Shown: positions 41,733 to 50,740, counted from the stretch's first letter. The stretch is DNA of 64,000 nt from Humibacter albus DSM 18994 (GCF_000421825.1 NZ_ATXT01000014.1:372001-436000), one strand, 5' to 3'. Numbers and translations are program-made. Notes: a model not told the origin generated them from the sequence alone.

Positions 41733-41786
41733 ACGGCGATGGAGCTCGCCGCAACCGCGGAACGACCCGCTGATGGCTTCTACCGG
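41733..41786 (+). promoter_or_regulatory. fluoride riboswitch (crcB motif) of the mutS-like operon
   Basis: P1 hairpin GGCGATGGAGCTCGCC (41735-41750), then GCAACCGCGG, loop AACGAC, CCGC (4-bp P3) and CTGATGGCTTCTACC (41770-41784). The loop GGAGCT pairs with GGCTTC. The compact 50-nt form is close to published aptamer cores. A candidate promoter is TTGGCG with CAGACT (18-bp spacer) just upstream. Confidence 0.92.
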
Positions 41787-41805
41787 TACCGACCGACCTC
41801 GGTAC
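41786..41805 (+). promoter_or_regulatory. hairpin between riboswitch and Shine-Dalgarno (candidate expression platform)
   Basis: GTACCGA (41786-41792) and TCGGTAC (41799-41805) form a perfect 7-bp stem with a 6-nt loop, directly abutting the riboswitch tail. The Shine-Dalgarno GAGGAG (41813-41818) follows. No U-tract is present, so control at translation initiation or Rho access is more likely than intrinsic termination. Confidence 0.5.
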
Positions 41806-41824
41806 TGATAGTGAGGAGCATCAG

Positions 41825-43444
41825 ATGACGAATCAGATCCAGGACGATCCTGTCCGTACCGTGACGGATTTTCGTAGCCTTCTGTTTCCGGAGGCCATGA
41901 CCGCTCTCGCTACGACGGAACCGCCGTGCTTCCACGATCTCGGGCTCGACCAGCTCGTGCAGACGCTGACGGCGTCACGCGAGGAGTACGACCTCGTCCC
42001 CATCTACCGCACGGCGGTGCGCGATGCCGCCGTGGTCGAGTACCGGCAGCACGTGTACGAGGACCTCGGGCGCCCGGCGGTGCACGCCGCGGTCACGGCT
42101 TTCGCCGAGCAGATGCGGCTGCACCGAGTGCGCATGGTGCAGGCGTCCAAGCTCTACGCTGCCGAGCAGCGTCCGTTCTGGATGCTGTCGGCCATGCTCA
42201 CCTACCAGGAGGCCGTGCGCTCGTTCGCGAGGGATCTCGACGCGGCTCCGATCAGGTCCGACGCACTGATGCGCTTGCGCGACTGGCTCGAGGACCTGGT
42301 CGCGTCGGATGCGTTCACGCGCGCCGCCACGGACGGTGCGGATATCCGCTCCCGGCTCGATGGTATCCATCTCACGGTGCGCCTGGACGGGCTGCGGGTG
42401 GAGGTCGCGCCGTTCGCGGACGAGCCGGATTACAGTGCTGAGGTCGAGGCGACGTTCGCCAGGTTCAAGCAGGGCGATGTCAAGGATCACCTCGTGCACT
42501 ATCGCGACTACGTCGACGTGGACCGGGTCGAAGAGGGTGTGTTGCGTCTGGTTCAGGAGGAGAACCCCGAGGTCTTCGGTGCGCTGCACGACTACGTCGA
42601 GGGACGGCAGAAGACGTATCTCGATCCCACGGTCGCGCGTGTCGACCGGGAGCTGCAGTTCTTCCTCTCGTACCGCGAGCACATGCAGCCGATGATCGAG
42701 GACGGGCTGTCATTCTGCATGCCGAAGGTTTCGGCATCCAAGGCGGTCTCGGCGCGGAACACGTTCGACCTTGCTCTGGCGTCCCGTCTCGGCTCGCATC
42801 GTGCCTCGGTGGTCACGAACGACTTCGAGCTGCACGATAACGAACGGTTGATCGTCGTGACCGGGGCGAACCAGGGCGGGAAGACCACGTTCTCGCGCAC
42901 ATTTGGACAGTTGCACTGGTTCGCCGAGCTGGGTCTACCGGTACCGGGGGAGTCGGCGTCGTTGTTCCTGTTCGACGAGCTCTACACGCACTATGAACAG
43001 CAGGAGGACATCAACAATCTGCGCGGCAAGCTCGAGGACGAGCTGGTGCGCATCCACGACATTCTGGATGCCGCCAGCAGCGACAGCATTGTGATCATGA
43101 ACGAGATCTTCAGCTCGACCACCCTGGATGACGCGGTGCTCTTGGGCACGGCGGTGCTGAAGCGGATCATCCAGCGCGACATCCTCGCGGTGTGTGTCAC
43201 ATTCGTCGACGAGTTCACCTCGCTCAGTGACACCACCGTGAGTCTCGTGGCCGCGGTCGACCCCGCCGAGCCGACGAAGCGCACCTTCAAGCTCGAACGT
43301 CGACCCGCTGACGGACTGGCCTACGCGTTGGCGCTCGCGGACAAGTACCGGCTACGGGGTCCACAGATCGTCGATGCGATCGGGCGTCCTGCGGTGGCAA
43401 CCACCAAAGCAGCGAAAGCTACCGACGGGGAGAGTGCACGATGA
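41825..43444 (+). CDS. MutS-related ATPase, first of tandem pair
   Basis: 539 residues. The C-terminal MutS-type ABC ATPase has Walker A TGANQGGKTTFSRTFGQ (about 346-356) and Walker B IVIMNEIFSSTT (about 420), with a helical lever/clamp-like region before it. The mismatch-recognition domain (Phe-x-Glu) of true MutS is absent, and the protein is far shorter than MutS (about 850). It is therefore a MutS V-type motor acting on an unknown target. It is the first gene after the riboswitch, with an excellent ribosome site, and overlaps the second copy by 4 bp. MutS-annotated genes are known companions of fluoride riboswitches (recalled knowledge). Confidence 0.88.
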   Translation: MTNQIQDDPVRTVTDFRSLLFPEAMTALATTEPPCFHDLGLDQLVQTLTASREEYDLVPIYRTAVRDAAVVEYRQHVYEDLGRPAVHAAVTAFAEQMRLHRVRMVQASKLYAAEQRPFWMLSAMLTYQEAVRSFARDLDAAPIRSDALMRLRDWLEDLVASDAFTRAATDGADIRSRLDGIHLTVRLDGLRVEVAPFADEPDYSAEVEATFARFKQGDVKDHLVHYRDYVDVDRVEEGVLRLVQEENPEVFGALHDYVEGRQKTYLDPTVARVDRELQFFLSYREHMQPMIEDGLSFCMPKVSASKAVSARNTFDLALASRLGSHRASVVTNDFELHDNERLIVVTGANQGGKTTFSRTFGQLHWFAELGLPVPGESASLFLFDELYTHYEQQEDINNLRGKLEDELVRIHDILDAASSDSIVIMNEIFSSTTLDDAVLLGTAVLKRIIQRDILAVCVTFVDEFTSLSDTTVSLVAAVDPAEPTKRTFKLERRPADGLAYALALADKYRLRGPQIVDAIGRPAVATTKAAKATDGESAR

Positions 43445-44967
43445 AGACGTATCTGCTGTTCGCCGATCATGACCTTGCGCACGAACCGACTCCCGTGCCC
43501 AACGCGGAGGACCTCACGCAAGACGTGGCCCTGGAGCCATTGATCGAGGCGATGGCCTCGGGCGATCGCTTCTTGGAAGAGGTCGCCAACCGGATCCTTC
43601 TCGAGCCGCTCACCGCGGTCGACGGGATCGTGTACCGGCAGCAGGTTCTTACCGACTGCCTGCACAATGAGGACGTTGTGCGCGAGCTCTACGAGCTCTC
43701 AGTGGATGCCTACACGCGTCAGCGCAAGGTCTATGGCTGGCTCAGCGACCGCAACCCGGCGTCGATCCTTTCGCACGCGATTCAGGTGCTCGAGATCTTC
43801 GTCTCCGAATTGCGAACGCTGCGCATGATCGCGGTCGAGCACGCGAGCGAGTTCGAGTCACCGGGCTTCCGCCGTTTCTTCGAGATGACGATCAACGAAC
43901 TCGATGATGCGTATTTCGCCGAGATCGACCGGCATCTGCGTCTGCTGCGTTTTCGCAACAGTGTCATGATCAGCGCGCATCTCGATCACGGGGGAAAACC
44001 TTCCGCTTTAGTGCTGCGGCGACCGCCTCGGGAGAAACGAACCATCGGAGACCGGTGGAACGCGTTGACGCATCCGGTCCCGTCGTTCCGGATAGCGGAA
44101 CGCGACGAGGCCGGCGGCGAAGCACTGAATGTCATGCGCGGCAAAGGACTGAACCTGGTGGCAGACGCGCTGGCCCGCTCGACCGACCATATCCTGAGCT
44201 TCTTCCAGATGATGCGCTACGAACTCGGCTTCTATGTCGGATGCCTCAACCTCGCCCACACGCTCGAGGACAGAGGGCGACGCACCGCGCTTCCCGTGCC
44301 TGTGCCGAGTCAACGCCAGCACTTCGCAAGCGACGGTCTCTACGACGTGAGCCTCGCTCTGGTCAGCGCGAAAGGAACCGAGATCGTCGGCAACACCTTC
44401 GACGCAGACGGTCACCGCCTTCTCGTCGTCACGGGTGCGAACCGGGGCGGCAAGTCGACCTTCTTGCGTAGCGTCGGGCTCGGCCAGCTGATGATGCAGG
44501 CCGGGATGTTCGTCCCCGCGACATCGCTGTCTGCCACGGTGGTCACGGGTGTCTTCACGCACTTCAAGCGCGAGGAGGACGTCGAACTCGCCAGCGGCAA
44601 GTTCGACGAGGAACTCGCTCGGATGCACACGATCATCGCCCAGATCTCGCCCGGCGCCCTGATGCTCTTCAACGAATCGTTCGCAGCCACGAACGAGCGC
44701 GAAGGATCCGAGATCGGCAGGCAGATCGTGCATGCACTTCTTCAGTCCGGGATCCGCGTCGTCTACGTCACGCACCTCTACGATCTGGCACACGGATTCA
44801 TCGGCGACCCGGACGCGTATTTCCTTCGCGCCGAGCGCGAGCGCACGTTCCGGCTCGTCGAGGGCGAACCCTTGCCGACGAGCTTCGGCGGCGACCTCTA
44901 CCGCGGCATTTTCAAGGAAGACCCTGGGACCGCGGAACCCATTGCGGCGGCAGCCGGCGCAGAGTGA
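43441..44967 (+). CDS. MutS-related ATPase, second of tandem pair
   Basis: 508 residues. Walker A TGANRGGKSTFLRSVGLGQ (about 329-340), Walker B ALMLFNESFAATNE (about 406) and a downstream switch VVYVTHLYDLAHGF. The N-terminal half shares its pattern with the first copy (LEPLTAVDGIVYRQQVLTDC versus LVPIYRTAVRDAAVVEYRQH), so the pair arose by duplication and probably forms a heterodimer, as MutS ATPases work as dimers. No DNA-recognition domain is visible. Overlapping ATGA couples its translation to the first gene. A central basic segment (RRPPREKRTIGDRWNA) is unique to this copy. Confidence 0.87.
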   Translation: MKTYLLFADHDLAHEPTPVPNAEDLTQDVALEPLIEAMASGDRFLEEVANRILLEPLTAVDGIVYRQQVLTDCLHNEDVVRELYELSVDAYTRQRKVYGWLSDRNPASILSHAIQVLEIFVSELRTLRMIAVEHASEFESPGFRRFFEMTINELDDAYFAEIDRHLRLLRFRNSVMISAHLDHGGKPSALVLRRPPREKRTIGDRWNALTHPVPSFRIAERDEAGGEALNVMRGKGLNLVADALARSTDHILSFFQMMRYELGFYVGCLNLAHTLEDRGRRTALPVPVPSQRQHFASDGLYDVSLALVSAKGTEIVGNTFDADGHRLLVVTGANRGGKSTFLRSVGLGQLMMQAGMFVPATSLSATVVTGVFTHFKREEDVELASGKFDEELARMHTIIAQISPGALMLFNESFAATNEREGSEIGRQIVHALLQSGIRVVYVTHLYDLAHGFIGDPDAYFLRAERERTFRLVEGEPLPTSFGGDLYRGIFKEDPGTAEPIAAAAGAE

Positions 44968-45103
44968 CTCCTGGCGAACTACCGGGGCGACGGACTTCAC
45001 GTGATCTGTAGCCATGCTCCGATCACGGTGACAACGCACCCGCCTACGACGATGCGGTAAGCCTACGGTGACGGTGACCGCGACGGCGGCCGTGGGTGAG
45101 GCG

Positions 45104-45171
45104 TACTCTGAGACCAGATCGTGGTGGAGGGGCTCACCATAACCGCGATGACTGCCAACGGCCCCTACCTG
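45104..45171 (+). promoter_or_regulatory. variant fluoride-riboswitch-like RNA before the ABC-F gene, with -10 hexamer
   Basis: TACTCT (45104-45109) resembles the -10 of the enolase leader. The RNA then forms P1 GTGGTG/CACCAT (45121-45126 and 45135-45140) with an 8-nt loop GAGGGGCT, the canonical loop length. AACCGC follows, then a 3-bp P3 and CCAACGGCCCCTACC (45155-45169). The pseudoknot GGGGCT with GGCCCC is fully paired. The otherwise invariant GAU and CUGAU positions are changed to GGA and CCAAC. The A-U pair at the base of the ligand site (A6-U38 in Thermotoga numbering, from memory) becomes G-C, a compensated change. Ligand uncertain. Confidence 0.65.
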
Positions 45172-45229
45172 GCCGGCTCCGTGCTGCATGCGAAGTGCGA
45201 CGGACGTCAACGGAGGGTAGGGGTGGCCC

Positions 45230-46912
45230 ATGGCCGCGACACAGTGGTGCTTCCAACTGAGCCATGTGAGGGTGGCAAAGGGCGAGAGAGTCATCCTGGA
45301 TGACGTCTCGTTGACATTCCTCCCGGGAGCCAAGATCGGCGTGGTCGGACCGAACGGCGCCGGCAAATCAACGCTTCTGCGCGTCATCGCTGGAATGGAG
45401 ACACCGTCGGCGGGCGAAGCGACGGCCGCGCCGGGAGTGAGTGTCGGCATCCTGCTGCAGGAGCCGCCTCTGGATGACACGACGACGGTGCTGGGCAACG
45501 TGCAGGAGGCCGTCTCCGAGACGACCTCGATGCTCAAGCGGTTCAACGAGATCGCTCAGCAGTTGGCGACCGACTTCTCGGAGGATCTGCTGACCGAGAT
45601 GGGCGAACTGCAGCATGAGCTGGACCACAGGGATGCGTGGGACCTCGATTCCCGGCTCGAGCAAGCGATGGCGGCACTCGATTGCCCACCTCCCGAAACG
45701 CCGGTGGCGGATCTCTCCGGCGGCGAGCGCCGCCGTGTCGCGCTCTGCGCGTTGCTCCTGCGGCAGCCCGATCTACTCCTTCTCGACGAGCCCACCAACC
45801 ATCTGGACGCCGATAGCACGGCCTGGCTCGAGCAGCACCTCGCTGCCTATCCCGGCACGGTGATCGCGGTGACGCACGACCGGTATTTCCTCGACAACGT
45901 GGCGCAGTGGATCCTCGAGCTCGATCGGGGTCGTGCGTTCGCCTACGAGGGCAACTACACGACCTACCTGCAGACCAAGCAGGACCGCATGGCGGTGGAG
46001 GGAAAGAAGGACGAAAAGCGCCGCCGTCGCATCCGGGAAGAGCTCGCCTGGGTGCGTGCAGGCACGAAGGGGAGACAGCGCATGTCGGCGGCACGCCTCT
46101 CCCGTTACGAGGAGATGGTGACCGAGGCCGAGCGCACCCGCAAGCTGGACTTCGACGAGATCCAGATCCCGCCCGGTCCGCGGCTCGGCACGCTCGTCAT
46201 CGACGCCGCGCACGTGACGAAGGGATTCGACGGTCGGATGCTGATCGACGACCTCTCGTTCTCGCTGCCTCGCAACGGGATCGTCGGCGTCCTCGGGCCG
46301 AACGGGGTCGGGAAGACGACGCTGTTCGAGATGATGGCCGGAAGGCAGCATCCCGACTCCGGCGAGTTCGTGATCGGCGACAGCGTGCGCATCTCTTACG
46401 TCGACCAGGCACGGGCGGGCATCGGCTCCGATCAGAGCGCGTGGCAGGCGGTGTCGGATGGCCAGGACATGATCGCCGTCGGGAAGGTAGAGATCCCCTC
46501 GCGCGCCTACATCGCGGCGTTCGGCTTCAAAGGCGCGGCGCAACAGAAGCCCGTTCGGCTGTTCTCCGGTGGAGAGCGCAACCGGCTCAACCTCGCGCTC
46601 ACCCTGAAAGATGGCGGCAATGTGCTCCTGCTCGACGAGCCGACGAACGACCTCGACACCGAGACCTCCGCGAGCCTGGAGGCTGCACTCCTCGAGTTCC
46701 CGGGTTGCGCGATCGTCACCGCACACGACAGATGGTTCCTCGATCGGGTGGCCACGCACATCCTGGCCTGGGAGGGCACCGAACAGGATCCGGCGCGCTG
46801 GCACTGGTTCGAAGGTGACTTCGAGGGCTACGAGGCGGACCGGGCCGCGCGCCTCGGCCCGGAAGCCACGCGACCGTCGCGAGGAGTCCACCGCCGGCTG
46901 GCGAGGGGGTGA
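45230..46912 (+). CDS. ABC-F ATPase, EttA-like translation factor paralogue
   Basis: 560 residues, two ABC domains: Walker A GPNGAGKST (40-48), LSGGERRRVAL, LLLLDEPTNHLD; second Walker A GPNGVGKTT, FSGGERNRLNL, LLLDEPTNDLD. The interdomain linker is highly basic (KKDEKRRRRIREELAWVRAG), the P-site tRNA interaction motif of EttA. There are no membrane segments, so it acts on ribosomes. The length matches EttA (about 555). Placement behind a riboswitch-like leader suggests a stress-specific copy adjusting translation. GGAGGG precedes the ATG. The GTG of the next gene overlaps its stop. Confidence 0.9.
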   Translation: MAATQWCFQLSHVRVAKGERVILDDVSLTFLPGAKIGVVGPNGAGKSTLLRVIAGMETPSAGEATAAPGVSVGILLQEPPLDDTTTVLGNVQEAVSETTSMLKRFNEIAQQLATDFSEDLLTEMGELQHELDHRDAWDLDSRLEQAMAALDCPPPETPVADLSGGERRRVALCALLLRQPDLLLLDEPTNHLDADSTAWLEQHLAAYPGTVIAVTHDRYFLDNVAQWILELDRGRAFAYEGNYTTYLQTKQDRMAVEGKKDEKRRRRIREELAWVRAGTKGRQRMSAARLSRYEEMVTEAERTRKLDFDEIQIPPGPRLGTLVIDAAHVTKGFDGRMLIDDLSFSLPRNGIVGVLGPNGVGKTTLFEMMAGRQHPDSGEFVIGDSVRISYVDQARAGIGSDQSAWQAVSDGQDMIAVGKVEIPSRAYIAAFGFKGAAQQKPVRLFSGGERNRLNLALTLKDGGNVLLLDEPTNDLDTETSASLEAALLEFPGCAIVTAHDRWFLDRVATHILAWEGTEQDPARWHWFEGDFEGYEADRAARLGPEATRPSRGVHRRLARG

Positions 46913-47292
46913 GCACCATGTACGACGACGGAATCCACGACGACAGCACCTTCGACGGCGACCTCTTCGGCGACGAGACGACCGCGATCTCACGGGCGGA
47001 GTTCATCCTTGCGCACGCGACACTCGTGGTGCACGAGGAGTTCGCGGTGCGGTCTCTCGAAGGCACCTGCGGTGTGGCGTTCGCGCCCCTCTTCGTCGAG
47101 GCGCCCGTCATCAACGCGGTGACGGTGGACGGCAGGCACATCGGCAGGGTGCGTCGTCTCAACCCTCACCGTTGGCCGGAGAAGTGGGTGGCTGTGCCGC
47201 TGCGTGGAACGCCCTACGGATGTTTCGGGTCGGCCTCTGAAGCCGCGGAGACGCTTGCGGTGCTCACCGCCGCATCGCCAGGGTGGACATGA
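46909..47292 (+). CDS. small protein of unknown function in the ABC-F operon
   Basis: 127 residues from a GTG overlapping the ABC-F stop (GTGA), with GAGGGG upstream. An acidic N-terminus (MYDDGIHDDSTFDGDLFGDE) precedes a mixed alpha/beta part with GRVRRLNPHRWPEKWVAVP. No membrane segment, signal peptide or familiar motif. Its codon pattern and tight coupling make it a real gene. I do not recognise the family. As a partner of a ribosome-acting ABC-F protein it might modulate translation, but that is only a guess. Confidence 0.7.
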   Translation: MSTMYDDGIHDDSTFDGDLFGDETTAISRAEFILAHATLVVHEEFAVRSLEGTCGVAFAPLFVEAPVINAVTVDGRHIGRVRRLNPHRWPEKWVAVPLRGTPYGCFGSASEAAETLAVLTAASPGWT

Positions 47293-47352
47293 TGGAAACG
47301 ATGACGCGTCAACAGCGATCGGTCCTGCAGGATGCGGATGAGGAGTGGACCA

Positions 47353-47952
47353 GTGACTGAGACCGAGCACTCTCGAACCCTGTATCTGGTGCGTCACGGG
47401 CGCACCGCGTTGAATGCGGCCGGCCGCCTGCGCGGGCACGCGAATCCGCCGCTCGATGACCGGGGAGAGTGTGAAGCGCGTGCCGTCGGGGCGGTCATCG
47501 CCCGCACTCGCCCAGCGCGCGTCTATTGCAGCCCTCTCGGTCGCGCCGTGCGCACGGCACAGCTGATCGGCGAAGCGTGCGGCATCGAGGCGGAGTCCGA
47601 CGAGCGGTTCATGGACCGGGACTACGGGCCGTGGACCGGCGAACTCCGCGATGAGGTGATCACCCGATTCGGCAGTGTGGATGCCGCTCCCGGTGTCGAG
47701 CCGACCGCGTCCGTTCTCGAGCGGGCCCGCCCGGCGCTCGACGCTGTGCTCGACGAGACGATCACGGCCGGCCCTCACGGTCCGGTCGTGATCGTCACGC
47801 ACGACGCGGTGATCAAGCCGTTGGTCCGCTCCATCGATCCGTCACGCACGGAGCTCACGGCTCCGACCGGCTCCTGGAACGAGCTCGTGCGCGAAGGCGG
47901 CGTCTGGACGGTCGTGCTGGTGGATCAGGTTCCGCCGGTGACGAGGGAGTAG
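47353..47952 (+). CDS. histidine phosphatase superfamily protein
   Basis: 199 residues from a GTG at 47353 (GAGGAG upstream; ATG at 47332 or 47338 are alternatives). Catalytic LVRHGRTALN (RHG at 14-16), YCSPLGRAVRTAQLI, the acid region RDYGPWTGE and the second His in VIVTHDAVIKP make a full phosphoglycerate-mutase-like phosphatase site. Substrate unknown. As the last gene of the mutS-like / ABC-F run it could recycle a phosphorylated metabolite accumulating when enolase is blocked, but this is inference. Its 3' end overlaps the convergent 147-residue gene by 98 bp. Confidence 0.85.
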   Translation: MTETEHSRTLYLVRHGRTALNAAGRLRGHANPPLDDRGECEARAVGAVIARTRPARVYCSPLGRAVRTAQLIGEACGIEAESDERFMDRDYGPWTGELRDEVITRFGSVDAAPGVEPTASVLERARPALDAVLDETITAGPHGPVVIVTHDAVIKPLVRSIDPSRTELTAPTGSWNELVREGGVWTVVLVDQVPPVTRE

Positions 47953-48298
47953 CCGGCGTGGCGAGCGCAGAGCCGATCGCCGATCGACGCGGATGCGCGT
48001 TGAGAACCGCCATGACGACATCCTCTGCCGCATCGATCTCGACGGTTGCGGTCCACACGTCGTAGAGCGCCTCACCGGACTCGGAATGGTGGCGGTCGAC
48101 CGGCGCGACCCATCCGGGGATGCCGCGACTCGCCAACGCGCGCAGCAGTCCGTCAGCGACAGGGTGCGGTTCGCGTGCGAGCTGCGCCCAGAAGAGTGCG
48201 TCGAGGCCGTTGCCATAGCCGAACGGCGGTAGCCAGTAGGCGCGGCCGGTGGAGAGAAGGTCGGACGCGGAGATCGGTTGCTCGTCGGAGTCGCTCAT
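47855..48298 (-). CDS. unknown protein coupled to the dynamin-like GTPase
   Basis: 147 residues. The ATG overlaps the GTPase stop (ATGA), so it is co-translated and lies under the same riboswitch. The N-terminal about 100 residues look like a folded domain (RAYWLPPFGYGNGLDALFWA, WTATVEIDAAEDVVMAVLNA). The last 40 residues are Pro/Arg/Ser-rich and lie antisense over the histidine phosphatase gene, so the natural C-terminus is unremarkable or disordered. Family not recognised. Confidence 0.65.
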   Translation of the reverse strand: MSDSDEQPISASDLLSTGRAYWLPPFGYGNGLDALFWAQLAREPHPVADGLLRALASRGIPGWVAPVDRHHSESGEALYDVWTATVEIDAAEDVVMAVLNAHPRRSAIGSALATPATPSSPAEPDPPARPSRRRLRARARSRSRSEP

Positions 48299-50712
48299 AG
48301 AGCATCCCCGGCCTCAAGAGCCGCAGAGCCCGAACGCGCGAGAATCGGGTCTCCTGAGATCATGAGAAGCGTCTCCTGATACGCATCGTTCTCCTCGGCC
48401 GTCAGCCAGGAAGCGGCGATGGCCTCGCGCTTGAGCGTGAATGCTCGCATGTCTTCGGCATGCCGGCTCAGGTTCGTAGCGAGTCGTCGCGCGAGGCCGA
48501 GAATCATCGGGATGGGCAGGTCTGCCGCGGCGGCGGCGCCGAGGTGCCTCATGCACACGTCGACATCTCCGCCGCCCGACTCCAACCGGCTCAGAGCTTC
48601 CTGTTCGGCGCTCATGATGGTGCGACAGACCGGGCACGTCTCGGGGTTGCCTCCGAACAGCGTCGTCGAGCCGCGCACCTCGGATGCCGTGAGCGCCGTG
48701 TTCAGGATCTCGGCAGCATGCGCCGCCAGCGGAGCGTACGCGGACGCGATGCCGACAGGCGAGGCCAGTGACGCGTAGGCCCAGGTGTGCTGGGCACACA
48801 GCCCGCCGATGCGTGCGAACTCACCCTGGTCGCGCTCACGAGTGGCGATGAGGAGCTGACGGTGACGCAGGTCCTCGATCAGCGCGTTCCGCTCGTGCGC
48901 GCAGACGACGCAGTCGAACGGCATACGCCGATTCGGTGGCCTCGGGGAGGAAGTGGGAACCAGGTCCGGGCTGCCGCGCGACGCCGAGCCGGAGGCGGCG
49001 TGCGCGCGATCGTGCGAAGGAGTCGCGTCGACCGCGTCGGAGAGCCGGCGGGTCACGGCATCCAGGCGTGCTCCTATGCGGGCCACCGCGTCGCACTCGA
49101 ACTCGGACGGTGCAGTAGCGAGGTACCGTTCGACGCGCGCTCTGCTGCCGGCCGCGATGCGCGTCGCCTCGTGCTCGATCCATTCCGCGCGGCGGTCATT
49201 CTGTTGGTGCAAATGATCGTCGAAGAGACCGATGAGCCGGTCGGCTTCCTGCTCTCGGCGCCTTCGGGTGCGGGTGTGGAAACCTGCGGCGTGCTCCGAT
49301 AGCGGCCCCTTGTCATCGGATTCGGGGCGTGGGGCCCCGAACCCGGGTAGCTCCGTGGCGTCCCATGAGGTTACGGGACTCTCGACGGAGAGTCCGACAG
49401 CTTCCAGCGCAGACCGCAGGACTGTGTGCAGGGTCGTCCCGAGTTCGTCGGAATGTCTGAGAATGGCTGCCCGTGACGCTTCTGACGCCTGAGCCGTCGC
49501 GGCCGACCACCACTCCTGTCCGCCCGCTGTCACCATCCCTGAGCCGTCCCCGTCATCAGCTGCACGCGCTGCGTGCGATCCGGAGGCAACCAGATCCTCG
49601 TGCCACTTCAGACGGTTCGCCGCGATCATCGAATCGAGGGCGACCTGCGCATCGTCGCGCATTGTGTCGATGATCCGTGCGCGTCGGGAGGATGCCCGCT
49701 CCGTGGATTCCGTCAACACCTCGCTCAAGCGCTCCGCCTCCGGCTCGCTCAGCTGTGTGAAACGGTCGCCGAGGTCGAGCATCCGTTGTTCGTCGTCGAG
49801 GATGCCGCGAGCCATGTCGAGCGCGGTCGCCAGCGCCACGGGGGCCCGCCTGGACGTCAGCGCTGCCTCGAGGCGCGCCTGGAAGGCATCGAGTCCGCCG
49901 TCGTGATGCATGCCATCGTCCGAACCTGGGTCCGACATCGATCCGCCTGGCGAGTCGAGACGGTGTCGGAGGCCCTGTAGCGCGGAGAGCGGCAGCACCT
50001 CGAGGCTCGCGCCTGGTCTCGACTCGCGCAGAGCTCGATCCACGAACGCGACGACGGACGACATCTCATCCGTCGTCGCCAGGTCCGCCTTGTTGACCAC
50101 GCAGAACACCGGCGCGCTGGGCGGCACCGCGCGCAGCAGTGCCCGCTCCGAGTCCGTCAACGCGGAATCGACGGAGGTGACGAACAGGGCTGCGTCGACC
50201 TCGGGCAGGAACCGACGAGTGATTGCTGCCCCGGTCTCGTCGAAGGAGCCCACTCCCGGGGTGTCGACGAACGTGAGGCCGAGTCGGAGGAGGTCGGCCG
50301 GGACTTCGAGCTCGACACGGACGACCTCCAGTTCCGCCCGCCGGGCGCTCTCCCGTGCGACGAGCGCCGGAACGTCGGCGATCGACGTATGAAGAGCGAC
50401 GTCGCTGCCGCGCCGGAAGTAGACGGCTCGCGGTTCGGAGCCGTACCTCACGAGCGTGATGACCGACGTCATCGGGAGGATGCCCGTGGGCAGGAATTCC
50501 GCGCCGAGCAGCGCATTCACCAAGGTCGTCTTGCCTCGACTGTGCTGACCGACGACCGCGATGGTGAATCGGTCTTCCGCGAGTCGCCTGAGCAACCGGC
50601 GAGTCGCGGCTTCGATCGCTTCATCCTTCCGGGCCCTCGCGAGATAGAGCAACGAGCGCGCCGCGTCCCCGAGGTCGAGACGCAGATCCCGGTACCGTTC
50701 CAACAGGGCCAT
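48295..50712 (-). CDS. dynamin-family (YfjP/DLP-like) GTPase with C-terminal Cys/His-rich domain
   Basis: 805 residues from the ATG at 50712 (GGGAG upstream). The GTPase has G1 GQHSRGKTT (55-63), G2 Thr in PMTSVITLV, G3 DTPGVGSFDE and G4 VNKADL. A long helical stalk-like middle follows. The tail carries FDCVVCAHERN, GGLCAQHTW, CPVCRTIMS and DVCMRHLG, pairs of CxxC and CxxH that should bind zinc, resembling a DUF6062-type ribbon. No transmembrane helix is seen. Bacterial dynamin-like proteins remodel or protect membranes. The riboswitch 30 nt upstream places this one in the fluoride response. Confidence 0.85.
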   Translation of the reverse strand: MALLERYRDLRLDLGDAARSLLYLARARKDEAIEAATRRLLRRLAEDRFTIAVVGQHSRGKTTLVNALLGAEFLPTGILPMTSVITLVRYGSEPRAVYFRRGSDVALHTSIADVPALVARESARRAELEVVRVELEVPADLLRLGLTFVDTPGVGSFDETGAAITRRFLPEVDAALFVTSVDSALTDSERALLRAVPPSAPVFCVVNKADLATTDEMSSVVAFVDRALRESRPGASLEVLPLSALQGLRHRLDSPGGSMSDPGSDDGMHHDGGLDAFQARLEAALTSRRAPVALATALDMARGILDDEQRMLDLGDRFTQLSEPEAERLSEVLTESTERASSRRARIIDTMRDDAQVALDSMIAANRLKWHEDLVASGSHAARAADDGDGSGMVTAGGQEWWSAATAQASEASRAAILRHSDELGTTLHTVLRSALEAVGLSVESPVTSWDATELPGFGAPRPESDDKGPLSEHAAGFHTRTRRRREQEADRLIGLFDDHLHQQNDRRAEWIEHEATRIAAGSRARVERYLATAPSEFECDAVARIGARLDAVTRRLSDAVDATPSHDRAHAASGSASRGSPDLVPTSSPRPPNRRMPFDCVVCAHERNALIEDLRHRQLLIATRERDQGEFARIGGLCAQHTWAYASLASPVGIASAYAPLAAHAAEILNTALTASEVRGSTTLFGGNPETCPVCRTIMSAEQEALSRLESGGGDVDVCMRHLGAAAAADLPIPMILGLARRLATNLSRHAEDMRAFTLKREAIAASWLTAEENDAYQETLLMISGDPILARSGSAALEAGDAL

Positions 50713-50740
50713 GGCTCTCCCTTCGCGCCCCCGTGAAGGC

